From contig JAHFEQ010000010.1 in assembly GCA_023248395.1 (NCBI GenBank), positions 1 to 36,927 on the forward strand: a stretch of 36,927 bases of DNA, in the 5' to 3' direction. The translations under genes were made by a program, and so were the position numbers. Source of the DNA: Nitrospirota bacterium (GTDB taxonomy: Bacteria; Nitrospirota; 9FT-COMBO-42-15; HDB-SIOI813). The notes under the pieces were generated by a model. That model was not told the DNA's origin. It worked only from the letters and a program-made list of their open reading frames with translations, and did no database searches. Positions 1 through 7,054 of the stretch are shown here, in pieces (the first letter of the stretch is position 1; each line of letters opens with the position of its first letter).

Positions 1-1101
1 GCGATCGCAAGGGTCAACCGGGTGTTTAGAGACAAACCGGGCGGTCTGGTCGTTGACTATCTGGGTATCGCAGAGGAGCTGAAGAAGGCCCTTTCGGATT
101 ACACCGAACGGGACCGGGACATGACCGGCATCCCGCAGGAAGAGGCCGTGGCGCTGATGCTGGAAAAATTCGAGGTCGTTTCTTCCATGTTTCATGGGTT
201 TAATTATTCAAGGTTCTTTTCAGGTAGTCCTGCCGAACGGTTAACGACCATCAAAGAGGCGATGGAGCACATTTTATCGCAGGAAGACAGGAAAGACCGT
301 TTTATGCAGTCTGTCACCGAACTTTCAAAGGCATTTGCCCTTTCTGTGCCCCATGAAAAGACAATCGAAGTCAGGGATCATGTAGGCTTTTTCCAGGCCG
401 TCCGGGCCGCTCTGGCCAAGAATACGATAACAGGAGGCAAAAGTCCTGACATCCTCGATTCCGCTGTAAGACAGATTGTATCCAAGGCGATTGCCTCGGA
501 TGAGGTCATAGACATATTTGCCTCAGCAGGGCTGAAGAAGCCTGACATCTCGATACTCTCGGATGAATTCCTTGAAGAAGTCAGGCACATGCCCCAGCGG
601 AACCTCGCCCTCGAAGTCTTGAAAAAACTGCTCAATGATGAAATAAAGGCACGATCAAGGAGAAACCTGGTTCAGTCGAGGTCCTTCGCTGAGATGCTGG
701 AGCAGACAATACGCAGATACCAGAGCCGCGCCATCGATGCGGCGAGGGTCATCATGGAACTGATCGAGCTGGCTAAAGAGATGCGCGAGGCCCATAAACG
801 GGGAGAGAGACTGAATCTCACGGAAGATGAGCTGGCCTTCTATGATGCCCTTGAGACCAATGACAGTGCAGTAAAAGTGCTCGGAGACGAGACCCTGAGG
901 ACCATAGCCCACGAGCTGGTGATTACAGTCAAGAAGAATGTGACCATTGACTGGACGGTGAAAGAAAGTGTCAGAGCAAAGCTTAGAATCATGGTAAAGC
1001 GTATCCTCCGTAGGTATGGTTATCCCCCCGACAAACAGGAGAAGGCCACACAGACTGTCTTAAGGCAGGCAGAATTGCTCTGCGCGGATTGGGCAACATA
1101 A
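1..1101 (+). CDS. hsdR: Type I restriction enzyme subunit R (HsdR), C-terminal part, cut by the window edge
   Basis: HsdR is the ATP-dependent translocase and nuclease subunit of type I restriction-modification. The reading frame is open from base 1 ([15 protein letters not shown]), so the ATG at 22 is internal and the true start lies outside the window. [21 protein letters not shown] is the characteristic end of the HsdR helicase motor (motif VI region). The remaining ~340 residues match the EcoEI-type HsdR C-terminal domain (DUF3387 family), including the ending [13 protein letters not shown]. The nuclease and helicase motifs I-V are not visible here, so completeness of the gene cannot be judged. 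It converges on the helicase gene with a 5-bp gap. The hsdM/hsdS partners are presumably upstream. Confidence 0.9.
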   Translation, partial: AIARVNRVFRDKPGGLVVDYLGIAEELKKALSDYTERDRDMTGIPQEEAVALMLEKFEVVSSMFHGFNYSRFFSGSPAERLTTIKEAMEHILSQEDRKDRFMQSVTELSKAFALSVPHEKTIEVRDHVGFFQAVRAALAKNTITGGKSPDILDSAVRQIVSKAIASDEVIDIFASAGLKKPDISILSDEFLEEVRHMPQRNLALEVLKKLLNDEIKARSRRNLVQSRSFAEMLEQTIRRYQSRAIDAARVIMELIELAKEMREAHKRGERLNLTEDELAFYDALETNDSAVKVLGDETLRTIAHELVITVKKNVTIDWTVKESVRAKLRIMVKRILRRYGYPPDKQEKATQTVLRQAELLCADWAT

Positions 1102-1106
1102 TTTTT

Positions 1107-2696
1107 TCAGCTTACTTTTCTGCTGGCAAGTTCTATATTGATTCTTCTACCTTTAATTCTGACATCTTTCATGGCATGTTGGATATCTTTTGCGGATTCT
1201 TTCGGTACCTCTACAAAGGTATAATCGTCAAACACATCAATGGCCCCGATTAATTTGCCAGAAACACCTGTCTCTCCGGCAATACTCCCCAAAATATCCT
1301 TCGCCTGTACCCTCTGCCTGGTCCCTACATTGATGAACAACCTTGCCATTCCCGAAGCAGCTCCGGTATCTCTAACGTTACTATCCCGCGCCGGTTCTTC
1401 TTTACCCTTTTCATCCATGCCTATTTTCAACAAGGCTGCCGCCACATCTAAAGACGTATAATCTTCCGCAAGTATCCTTTCAACCCAGGTGATGTATTTC
1501 CCCAGATGTCCTTCCTCTATAGTCCCCTTTACCTTTTCTAAAAGGAGATTTGTCCTAACCTCTTCCACATCACTGATTGATGGGACCTTTTGAGATATAA
1601 TCTTTGCCCTTGTGTATTTCTGAATATCCTTCATCTTGTAAATATCCCTGCCCGCCACAAAGGTAAATGCACGCCCTGCCTTTCCTGCCCTGGCGGTTCT
1701 GCCGATTCGGTGTACATAATATTCTTCATCCTGAGGGACATCGTAATTAAAAACCGCCTCGATATCTTCCACATCAATCCCACGGGCGGCCACATCCGTT
1801 GCCACCAAGATCTCAACGGTCCCTTTCCTGAATCTGGACATGACCCTGTCCCTTTGCTGCTGGCTCAGATCGCCATGCAGACCCTCAGCCGGGTATCCTC
1901 TTGCCTTGAGTGTCTCCACCAATTCATCGACGCGTCTTTTGGTATTACAGAATACCAGCGATAATTTAAGATTGTAGGTATCCATCAGACGACAGAAGAC
2001 CTCTGGCTTCGCCTGCTCTTTAACCTCAAAATAGAACTGCTCAATCTTAGGAACAGTCATCTCCTTATGCACCAATTTGATCATCTGTGGATCGTTCTGA
2101 TACTTTTTTGTCAAGTCCAGAATGGCCCTGGGCATTGTTGCAGAGAAGAGAATCGTCTGTCTCTGCTTCGGGACCTGCTTCAGAATCGTTTCGATATCCT
2201 CCCTGAATCCCATATCCAGCATCTCGTCTGCTTCATCCAATATGACCATTTTTACCCCGTCCATTCTCAGGGTGCGTCGTTCCAGATGATCCATAACACG
2301 GCCAGGCGTGCCAATAATAATCTGCACCCCTTTCTTTAAGACCCTGAGCTGGCGTTCAATCGGCTGCCCGCCGTAGATAGGCAGAATTTCTATACCCCTT
2401 TTATACTTTGAGAGTCTCTTCATCTCTTCTGCGACCTGAATCGCCAGCTCTCTTGTGGGACATAAAATCACCACCTGCAATCTTCTGAGCTCAGGGTCTG
2501 CCATCTCTAAGGCAGGAATTCCAAAGGCCGCCGTCTTCCCTGTGCCGGTCTGGGCCTGCCCAATCACATCTCTCCCTTTTAAAATATATGGAATGGATTG
2601 TGACTGAATCGGAGTGGTTTCTTCAAAACCCATGTCCGTAACGGCCTTCAGTATTTCTCTTGATAAGTGTAAATCTTCAAATTTTAGTTTTTCCAC
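1107..2696 (-). CDS. deaD: DEAD-box ATP-dependent RNA helicase (DeaD/CsdA-CshA type)
   Basis: This 529-aa protein unwinds RNA, with likely roles in ribosome assembly, RNA decay or cold adaptation in the cytoplasm. All core motifs are visible: a Q motif near residue 25, motif I AQTGTGKT, PTRELA, TPGR, DEAD, SAT, then ARGIDV and HRIGRTARAG in the second RecA lobe (to about residue 375). The last ~75 residues (GMARLFINVG...INIELA) look like the DbpA-type RNA-binding domain that separates DeaD/CsdA proteins from short RhlE-type helicases. The gene is monocistronic. Its start faces the cupin gene across an AT-rich intergenic region that carries an inverted repeat. The assignment is firm; which of the DeaD/CsdA/CshA names fits best is not. 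Confidence 0.95.
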   Translation of the reverse strand: MEKLKFEDLHLSREILKAVTDMGFEETTPIQSQSIPYILKGRDVIGQAQTGTGKTAAFGIPALEMADPELRRLQVVILCPTRELAIQVAEEMKRLSKYKRGIEILPIYGGQPIERQLRVLKKGVQIIIGTPGRVMDHLERRTLRMDGVKMVILDEADEMLDMGFREDIETILKQVPKQRQTILFSATMPRAILDLTKKYQNDPQMIKLVHKEMTVPKIEQFYFEVKEQAKPEVFCRLMDTYNLKLSLVFCNTKRRVDELVETLKARGYPAEGLHGDLSQQQRDRVMSRFRKGTVEILVATDVAARGIDVEDIEAVFNYDVPQDEEYYVHRIGRTARAGKAGRAFTFVAGRDIYKMKDIQKYTRAKIISQKVPSISDVEEVRTNLLLEKVKGTIEEGHLGKYITWVERILAEDYTSLDVAAALLKIGMDEKGKEEPARDSNVRDTGAASGMARLFINVGTRQRVQAKDILGSIAGETGVSGKLIGAIDVFDDYTFVEVPKESAKDIQHAMKDVRIKGRRINIELASRKVS

Positions 2697-2730
2697 GTTT
2701 AAATTCCTTTTTGTTTTATTTTTTTTTTAT

Positions 2731-2749
2731 TATACATTGATCATGTATA
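2731..2749. promoter_or_regulatory. Inverted repeat in the divergent deaD/cupin intergenic region
   Basis: TATACAT-N5-ATGTATA is a perfect dyad with 7-bp arms in the 85-bp AT-rich gap between two divergent genes. That is a typical operator position, and it could act on either promoter. The half-site TATACAT also occurs, in inverted order, in the toxin-antitoxin operator near 4602. No convincing -35/-10 pair could be fixed here. The regulatory role is inference. Confidence 0.4.
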
Positions 2750-2781
2750 ATATACTATTGATATTTAATGAAAGGAGCTCA

Positions 2782-3114
2782 ATGATGGACGTAAAAGATG
2801 TCAGCAAGGTCGCGGAATTTTCTTCTGAGAAGATGAAAAAGATTAACCTCTTTCAGACGGACCGGGTCCTCTGCGATGTTTACTGCCTTGAGCTTGGTCA
2901 GGCGCAGAAAATCCATGCCCATGACGATCAGGATAAGATCTGCCTGGTCCTCAGCGGTCAGGCCATGGTCAGGGTTGGCACAGATGAGAAGACATTGGTG
3001 AAGAACCAGATTGTTATTGCTCCCGCAGGCCAGGAACATGGTGTCAGCAATCCCGGACCGGAAAGACTGTCTCTCTTGGTCTTTATGGCGCCAGTGCATA
3101 TGCATCATCATTAA
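2782..3114 (+). CDS. Small cupin-domain protein
   Basis: This is a single-domain cupin of 110 aa. The ORF track begins at 2614, but the start at 2782 is preferred because AAAGGAG lies 4-10 bases upstream and the cupin fold begins there. The upstream extension is low-complexity AT-rich sequence inside the deaD promoter region. The cupin motif 1 pattern is visible as IHAHDDQDKICLVLSGQ and motif 2 as PAGQEHGVSNPG. A histidine-rich C-terminus (HMHHH) adds possible metal ligands. Small cupins of this type bind a metal and act as isomerases, dioxygenases or sensors; no substrate can be inferred. The gene ends in a 4-bp convergent overlap with the HD-domain gene. Confidence 0.85.
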   Translation: MMDVKDVSKVAEFSSEKMKKINLFQTDRVLCDVYCLELGQAQKIHAHDDQDKICLVLSGQAMVRVGTDEKTLVKNQIVIAPAGQEHGVSNPGPERLSLLVFMAPVHMHHH

Positions 3115-3770
3115 CAAGAATCTTCACCTTCCCATTCCTTATAGAACTTGTCCAGATATTGCTCCATAAACTGATGCCTCTGTTCTGCAATATCCTTTGC
3201 AGTCCTTGTATTCATCAGATCTTTCAGGAGGAGCAATTTTTCATAAAAATGATTGATACTCGGCCCCGTCTTCGTTTTATACTGTTCAAATGTTTCGTGT
3301 CTCTCAGGTTTAATATCCGGATTATAGATCTCCCTTCCTTTGTAGCCGCCATAGGCAAATGTCCTCGCAATCCCGATCGCACCGATGGCATCCAGCCGGT
3401 CCGCATCCTGAACGACCATCCCTTCGATGGTCTGCATCCGGTCTTTTACGCCTGCACCTTTGAAAGAGACCTCTCTGATAATTTCACAAACATGGGCGAT
3501 CACCTCTTCTTCAACCTGCAATCTTTCAAGCCACTCTCTGGCTAACCTCGGACCAACAGAATCATCCCCTCCGTTAAATTTCCAGTCCGCGATATCATGG
3601 AGTAGCGCTCCAAGTTGAACAACAAACATATTTGCATCCTCTCCTTTACAGAGATGAATCGCATTTTTCCAAACGCGGTAGACGTGCCACCAATCGTGAC
3701 CCGTTCCTTCGCCTTCCAGGGTCTTTCTCACATATTCTTCCGTCTGTTTAATCACAGATTCTTTATCCAT
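3111..3770 (-). CDS. HD-domain metal-dependent phosphohydrolase, YedJ type
   Basis: This 219-aa single-domain protein belongs to the HD superfamily. It shows the metal-binding pattern typical of the YedJ subgroup: GHDWWH (residues 24-29), LLHDIAD with the defining His58-Asp59, and a distal QDADRLDA around residues 121-128. Such proteins hydrolyse phosphate esters, often nucleotides, in the cytoplasm; the substrate is unknown. The gene lies 69 bp downstream of the tRNA-Ser gene on the same strand, so it could be read from the toxin-antitoxin/tRNA transcript. The intervening bases contain a weak A/T hairpin but no clear Rho-independent terminator. Confidence 0.88.
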   Translation of the reverse strand: MDKESVIKQTEEYVRKTLEGEGTGHDWWHVYRVWKNAIHLCKGEDANMFVVQLGALLHDIADWKFNGGDDSVGPRLAREWLERLQVEEEVIAHVCEIIREVSFKGAGVKDRMQTIEGMVVQDADRLDAIGAIGIARTFAYGGYKGREIYNPDIKPERHETFEQYKTKTGPSINHFYEKLLLLKDLMNTRTAKDIAEQRHQFMEQYLDKFYKEWEGEDSC

Positions 3771-3839
3771 ATTTTCCTTTCAAATGGGCATGGGGAGTGT
3801 CCCTGCGACCTGCAAGTAATTTTTGCGATGCAAAAATCC

Positions 3840-3931
3840 TGGCGGAGAGAGAGGGATTTGAACCCCCGGTGGAGTTTCCCCCACAACTGCTTTCGAGGCA
3901 GTCGCCTTCAACCGGACTCGGCCATCTCTCC
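3840..3931 (-). tRNA. tRNA-Ser (anticodon CGA), CCA encoded
   Basis: On the minus strand the 92 bases fold as a class II (long variable arm) tRNA. The 7-bp acceptor stem GGAGAGA/TCTCTCC carries discriminator G and genomic CCA, the anticodon loop is CTCGAAA (anticodon CGA), the variable arm is long, and the T-loop is TTCAAAT. The long variable arm and anticodon identify serine. It decodes UCG codons. The 5' end lies only 3 bases after the stop codon of the PIN-toxin gene. The tRNA is therefore either processed from the toxin-antitoxin transcript or driven by a promoter inside that gene. Confidence 0.95.
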
Positions 3932-3934
3932 GGA

Positions 3935-4336
3935 TCAGAATATCTCAAACCCCATCTGTCTGAAATGCTCATCAAATGTAAAAGCCCTCTGGAGTCTGAT
4001 ATTTTTCATTAAAACAAAACTCGTGCAGTCTGTAAAGCTCAATTCCTTGTCTCCATAGCGCCTAAACATTTCCCATGCTGTGGATCTGATGTTCTCTGTC
4101 ACATCTTCTATTCTTATTATCCTGCTGCTGAACAGGGAATCTCCAAAAATGACAGCCGCTTTATGCGAGACCCTGTATCGCAGCAGGGTAATGCTCTCAT
4201 CGATGATATATTCTGACGTTATGAATTCAATCCTCTGTCTCTTGACCTCCAAACTCGTTGCTACTGCCTTATGATGATACTGGTCATTTCTGTCATTAAG
4301 CGCAAGCCATGCCGAGGTGTCTACAAAAACTCTCAT
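3935..4336 (-). CDS. vapC: PIN-domain ribonuclease toxin (VapC family)
   Basis: VapC toxins are Mg2+-dependent RNases that cleave tRNA or rRNA and arrest growth. This 133-aa PIN domain keeps the acidic residues expected at the active site: Asp6 in FVDTSAW, Glu47 in IIDES, Asp103 in SFTDC and Asp122 in TFDEHF. Its start overlaps the antitoxin stop by 4 bp (ATGA-type coupling), and its TGA is followed after 3 bases by the tRNA-Ser gene. The promoter is the consensus one in front of the antitoxin. Family assignment is strong; the RNA target is not known. Confidence 0.9.
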   Translation of the reverse strand: MRVFVDTSAWLALNDRNDQYHHKAVATSLEVKRQRIEFITSEYIIDESITLLRYRVSHKAAVIFGDSLFSSRIIRIEDVTENIRSTAWEMFRRYGDKELSFTDCTSFVLMKNIRLQRAFTFDEHFRQMGFEIF

Positions 4337-4581
4337 CTGTTCTTACCATAAAGGTATTTGTCGTGGTTTACAGAAAGATCTCTCTCCTTTGAACTGCTTG
4401 AACCCACCATATTCCACAGGGGATCATCATTCCAGTTTTTCACCTCTTCCTTTTTAAGGAGCTCAGAAACCGCATCCCTTACGATATTGGCAACAGTGGT
4501 CTTCTTCTCCAAAGCCTTTCTTTTTAGTTTCCTGAGTATCTCTTCAGGGAAATACATCTGTGTTCTTTTAAGCGTAGGCAT
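4333..4581 (-). CDS. Ribbon-helix-helix antitoxin paired with the PIN toxin
   Basis: This 82-aa protein has an N-terminal RHH/CopG-like segment: a basic beta strand (TLKRTQMYF), then PEEILRKLKRKALEKKTTVANIVRDAVSELLKK. A polar C-terminal tail of about 35 residues probably wraps the toxin. AGAGG sits upstream of the ATG. The gene is the first of a two-gene toxin-antitoxin operon. A perfect dyad centred on the -10 box directly upstream is the obvious autoregulatory site. The pairing is by context; RHH proteins of this size are common partners of PIN toxins. Confidence 0.85.
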   Translation of the reverse strand: MPTLKRTQMYFPEEILRKLKRKALEKKTTVANIVRDAVSELLKKEEVKNWNDDPLWNMVGSSSSKERDLSVNHDKYLYGKNR

Positions 4582-4601
4582 GGGCTATCCTCTTGTGAGA
4601 T

Positions 4602-4637
4602 GATGTATATTATATACATCACAGAAATGCCTGTCAA
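4602..4637 (-). promoter_or_regulatory. Consensus sigma-70 promoter with operator dyad over the -10 box (toxin-antitoxin operon)
   Basis: On the minus strand there is a perfect TTGACA (4632-4637), a 17-bp spacer and a perfect TATAAT (4609-4614). The -10 box lies at the centre of the perfect inverted repeat GATGTATA-N3-TATACATC (4602-4620). Operator occupancy would block RNA polymerase directly. The site lies 20 bp from the antitoxin start codon, which fits an antitoxin-repressed operon. Confidence 0.8.
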
Positions 4638-4797
4638 ATAATGGATTCAGGCAGGTGCTGTATAAATGCTCTTCCCGGCCCCGTAATAAGAGTCATAAAT
4701 ATGCTGATAGGTCATATGACACTTCTGCTGGTAGAGTTCCAGTGTAGCCCTGAGGATATTTCGTGCATGTTTGCCTGTATAGCTATTTCACTAATAA

Positions 4798-5085
4798 ACT
4801 ACCCCGCCGCAAGCAGCGGGGAATAAATCCCAAGGGATTAAAAAACAGATTAGAATAAATCTTTATATTAATCCCATTATTGTTTTTATCAATGCCTTTG
4901 TAAGTGTTTCTAACCCTATAAAGGTAAAGGGGATCTCAGTGATTAACAAAAGGTATCTCATTAATGAACTCTCACGGGATAAGGAAGGATTAAGATACGG
5001 AAAAGGATTTAAGACAGCAGGGTTGTTCAATGTTTTATCAAGGCTTCAGAAATCTGTTCTAATTGATGGTAATTCTCTCCATTGA
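4798..5085 (+). pseudogene. Open frame without a proper start; possible remnant of a nuclease-related (NERD-like) protein C-terminus
   Basis: The 540-bp stretch between the antitoxin and VOC genes has no intact gene. One frame is open from 4798 to a TGA at 5085. Its coding-like part reads LYINPIIVFINAFVSV, then INKRYLINELSRDKEGLRYGKGF. The hydrophobic strand followed by FxNAxVxV resembles the last strands of NERD-type nuclease-related domains, but the similarity is weak. There is no ATG; the only plausible start is GTG at 4939, which would give 48 aa. I read it as a decayed gene end. A CCCCGC...GCGGGG repeat overlaps its beginning. Confidence 0.3.
4802..4821. repeat. REP-like palindrome (CCCCGC...GCGGGG)
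   Basis: A GC-rich hairpin with arms CCCCGC/GCGGGG (plus GC/GC pairs around one mismatch) stands alone in an AT-rich intergenic stretch flanked by ATAAACTA and AATAAAT. No T-run follows on either strand, so a Rho-independent terminator is unlikely. It looks like a dispersed intergenic palindrome. Confidence 0.55.
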
Positions 5086-5121
5086 CAACGGTAACATCAC
5101 CGTGTTACTTTTTCTTCAGTC

Positions 5122-5481
5122 ATGATCACCTTAATCGCTTTCACAGTTTATCCAGTTAGCAATATGGCACGGTCCCGGAGCTTTTATGAAGGGGTTCTTG
5201 GTCTCATGCTGAGTTCTAACTTTCAGGATGTGTGGGTGGAGTATGACCTGGGAGATTCCACCTTTGCCATCACCACCACCGAGATGGGGCACACACCGGG
5301 GGCTAAAGGGGCAGTGGTCGCTTTTGAGGTTGCGGATTTAGACGCCTTCGTAAATAGCCTGAAGGAGAAGCAGGTGACGTTCGTACTTGATACCACTGCC
5401 ACTCCTGTCTGCCGGATGGCTGTCTTTGAAGACCTGGAGGGGAACCATATCGCCATTCACAAACGGCACGCCGTCGGTTGA
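5122..5481 (+). CDS. VOC (vicinal oxygen chelate / glyoxalase-fold) protein
   Basis: This is a single-module VOC protein of 119 aa. The first beta-alpha-beta unit begins FTVYPVSNMARSRSFYEGVLGL; the second contains VAFEVADLDAFVNSLKEK and ends RMAVFEDLEGNHIAIHKR, the classical C-terminal VOC pattern with an acidic residue and DxxGN. Members are glyoxalases, dioxygenases, epimerases or resistance proteins; no specific reaction can be assigned. The ATG at 5122 has no strong Shine-Dalgarno sequence, and an in-frame TAA closes the frame shortly upstream, so this is the best start. The TGA stop lies inside the left arm of the large inverted repeat shared with nuoN. Confidence 0.85.
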   Translation: MITLIAFTVYPVSNMARSRSFYEGVLGLMLSSNFQDVWVEYDLGDSTFAITTTEMGHTPGAKGAVVAFEVADLDAFVNSLKEKQVTFVLDTTATPVCRMAVFEDLEGNHIAIHKRHAVG

Positions 5482-5602
5482 CGCTCAAAAATGCCCAGAT
5501 GCAAGGAAGGACAAGGGTTCGAGCCGAGGCGTACTTCTCTGTACGTTGAGGCGAAGAACCCGCAGGCCTGACGCCGCAGATGGGCATTTTTGAGCGTCAA
5601 CC
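5476..5602. repeat. 127-bp MITE-like inverted-repeat element between convergent genes
   Basis: Perfect 22-bp terminal inverted repeats (beginning GGTTGACGCTC and ending GAGCGTCAACC) enclose an imperfectly self-complementary core with GTAC-N6-GTAC at the centre and GGGTTC/GAACCC shoulders. There is no coding capacity. The whole segment could fold as one long hairpin. It sits exactly between the VOC gene and nuoN, and the TGA in each GGTTGACGCTC end serves as the stop codon of the gene entering from that side. The structure resembles a miniature inverted-repeat transposable element. It may also act as a bidirectional transcription barrier. Confidence 0.8.
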
Positions 5603-7036
5603 AGGAAAGATGGCGCTCTTGGCAAGTTCAAGGAACCATGTCGGCAGGATGCCAATGATCACGGTGCCGGCGACAGCAATGGCAAGGGCAAGGCTGCTGG
5701 CCGGTGTGTGGGCCAGGTCGAACTCACGGGTAGGCTCTTTCATGTACATCAGCATCACGATGCGGATATAAAAATAGGCGGAGACGACACTCATGATCAC
5801 GCCGATAACGGCAAGAGCGATATAGCCGTTCCGGACGAGGGACATGAAGATATAGAACTTCCCGACAAAACCGGCGGTTGGTGGTATACCGGCCAGGGAG
5901 AAGAGGAATATGAGCATCAGGAGGGCCGCCCCCTTGTTGACCTTCGAGAGGCCGGTGTAGTCTTCTATATTCTCCCCTCTGAAATTCCCTTTCCTCATCA
6001 TAATGATCGTGCCAAAGATCCCCATGTTCATGAACGTATAGATCAGCATATAAAGCATGACGCTGGCAATGCCGTCAGGGCCGCCTGCCACAAGCCCGAG
6101 GAGGGCATAGCCTGCATGGGCAATGCTCGAGTAGGCCAGCATCCTCTTGATGTTGGTCTGGGAAAGGGCCACGAGACTCCCGACGGCCATGGTCAGAACG
6201 GAGATGACAGCAATCAGGGTCACCCAACTGGTCGAGACAGGCCCCAGGGCCGCAATAAAGACCCGGAGCAGGGCTGCAAAGGAGGCGGCCTTCGGCCCGA
6301 CAGACATAAAGGCTGTGATAGATGTCGGCGCCCCTTCATAGACATCCGGCGCCCACATGTGGAACGGCACTGCCGCCACCTTAAATCCGAATCCTGCCAC
6401 CAGAAAGGTGATGGCAAGTATCAGCGCTATATCAGGACCCCCCTGACCCCGGAGGACCGCGGCAAGGTCAGACAACTGGGTCGTCCCTGTAAGACCATAG
6501 ACAAGGGATATGCCATAAAGGAGCACCCCTGAGGAAAAGGCCCCCAGGATTACATATTTCATGGCCGCCTCATTGGAACTCCCATTATGCTGGATAAATC
6601 CCGTCAGGACATAGATGGAAAGGGCCATGAGCTCAAGTCCGACATAGATGCTGAGGAGATCTGTGCCGGAGGCCATGATCATCATGCCGCTTAAGGCAAA
6701 GAGCATCAGGATATAGTATTCGCCGCGTTCCACCCCCTCCACCTTGATATAATTGATGGAAAGGAGGATGGCAAGAAATGTAGCGAGATAAAATGTCATC
6801 TTAAAAAAGGTGGAATACCCATCGATGACGAACATCCCGCTCAGGATATTTTCCGAGTTGCCGGCGATCAGCCAGGTCCCTGCAGCTGCAACAAGGATCA
6901 CGAGCAGGGATAAATAGGCGATGATATGCTTCTGGTTCCTGTCTAACACCAGGTCAAGAAGGATCAGAAGACATGCGCCGGAGAGGACGATAATCTCCGG
7001 CATACTGAGTATCATGTTAGAGATGTCAAATGTCAT
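5597..7036 (-). CDS. nuoN: NADH-quinone oxidoreductase subunit N
   Basis: NuoN is an antiporter-like membrane subunit of complex I that takes part in proton pumping. The 479-aa protein is multi-spanning and carries the family signatures: Glu in YVGLELMALSIYVL, Lys in MSVGPKAASFAALLRV, and PFHMWAPDVYEGAP in the TM7/8 loop. Length is normal for the family. It is the last gene of the nuo operon, 18 bp after nuoM. Its final residues and TGA stop are read from the right end of the 127-bp inverted-repeat element (AIFPG then TGA), so the natural C-terminus was probably altered by a few residues. Confidence 0.97.
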   Translation of the reverse strand: MTFDISNMILSMPEIIVLSGACLLILLDLVLDRNQKHIIAYLSLLVILVAAAGTWLIAGNSENILSGMFVIDGYSTFFKMTFYLATFLAILLSINYIKVEGVERGEYYILMLFALSGMMIMASGTDLLSIYVGLELMALSIYVLTGFIQHNGSSNEAAMKYVILGAFSSGVLLYGISLVYGLTGTTQLSDLAAVLRGQGGPDIALILAITFLVAGFGFKVAAVPFHMWAPDVYEGAPTSITAFMSVGPKAASFAALLRVFIAALGPVSTSWVTLIAVISVLTMAVGSLVALSQTNIKRMLAYSSIAHAGYALLGLVAGGPDGIASVMLYMLIYTFMNMGIFGTIIMMRKGNFRGENIEDYTGLSKVNKGAALLMLIFLFSLAGIPPTAGFVGKFYIFMSLVRNGYIALAVIGVIMSVVSAYFYIRIVMLMYMKEPTREFDLAHTPASSLALAIAVAGTVIIGILPTWFLELAKSAIFPG

Positions 7037-7054
7037 ATTTCCTCACTATCCTTA

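Noticed and set aside
3776-3842. Possible terminator after tRNA-Ser (ATTTTTGC-N3-GCAAAAAT)
   Set aside because: The stem is A/T-rich and is not followed by a T-run on the transcribed strand; too weak to annotate as a terminator.
3763-3975. 70-aa minus-strand ORF across the tRNA-Ser gene
   Set aside because: It overlaps the whole tRNA and the end of the PIN-toxin gene; it is an artefact of an open frame through structural RNA.
4641-4826. 61-aa plus-strand ORF in the gene-poor stretch
   Set aside because: No ribosome-binding site, no recognisable protein pattern, and it runs into the REP-like palindrome.
5708-6532. 274-aa plus-strand ORF opposite nuoN
   Set aside because: It is the antisense shadow of a clear nuoN gene, with a low-complexity His/Asp/Gly-rich translation and no ribosome-binding site. 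Similar long shadows opposite nuoM, nuoG and nuoF were dropped for the same reason.
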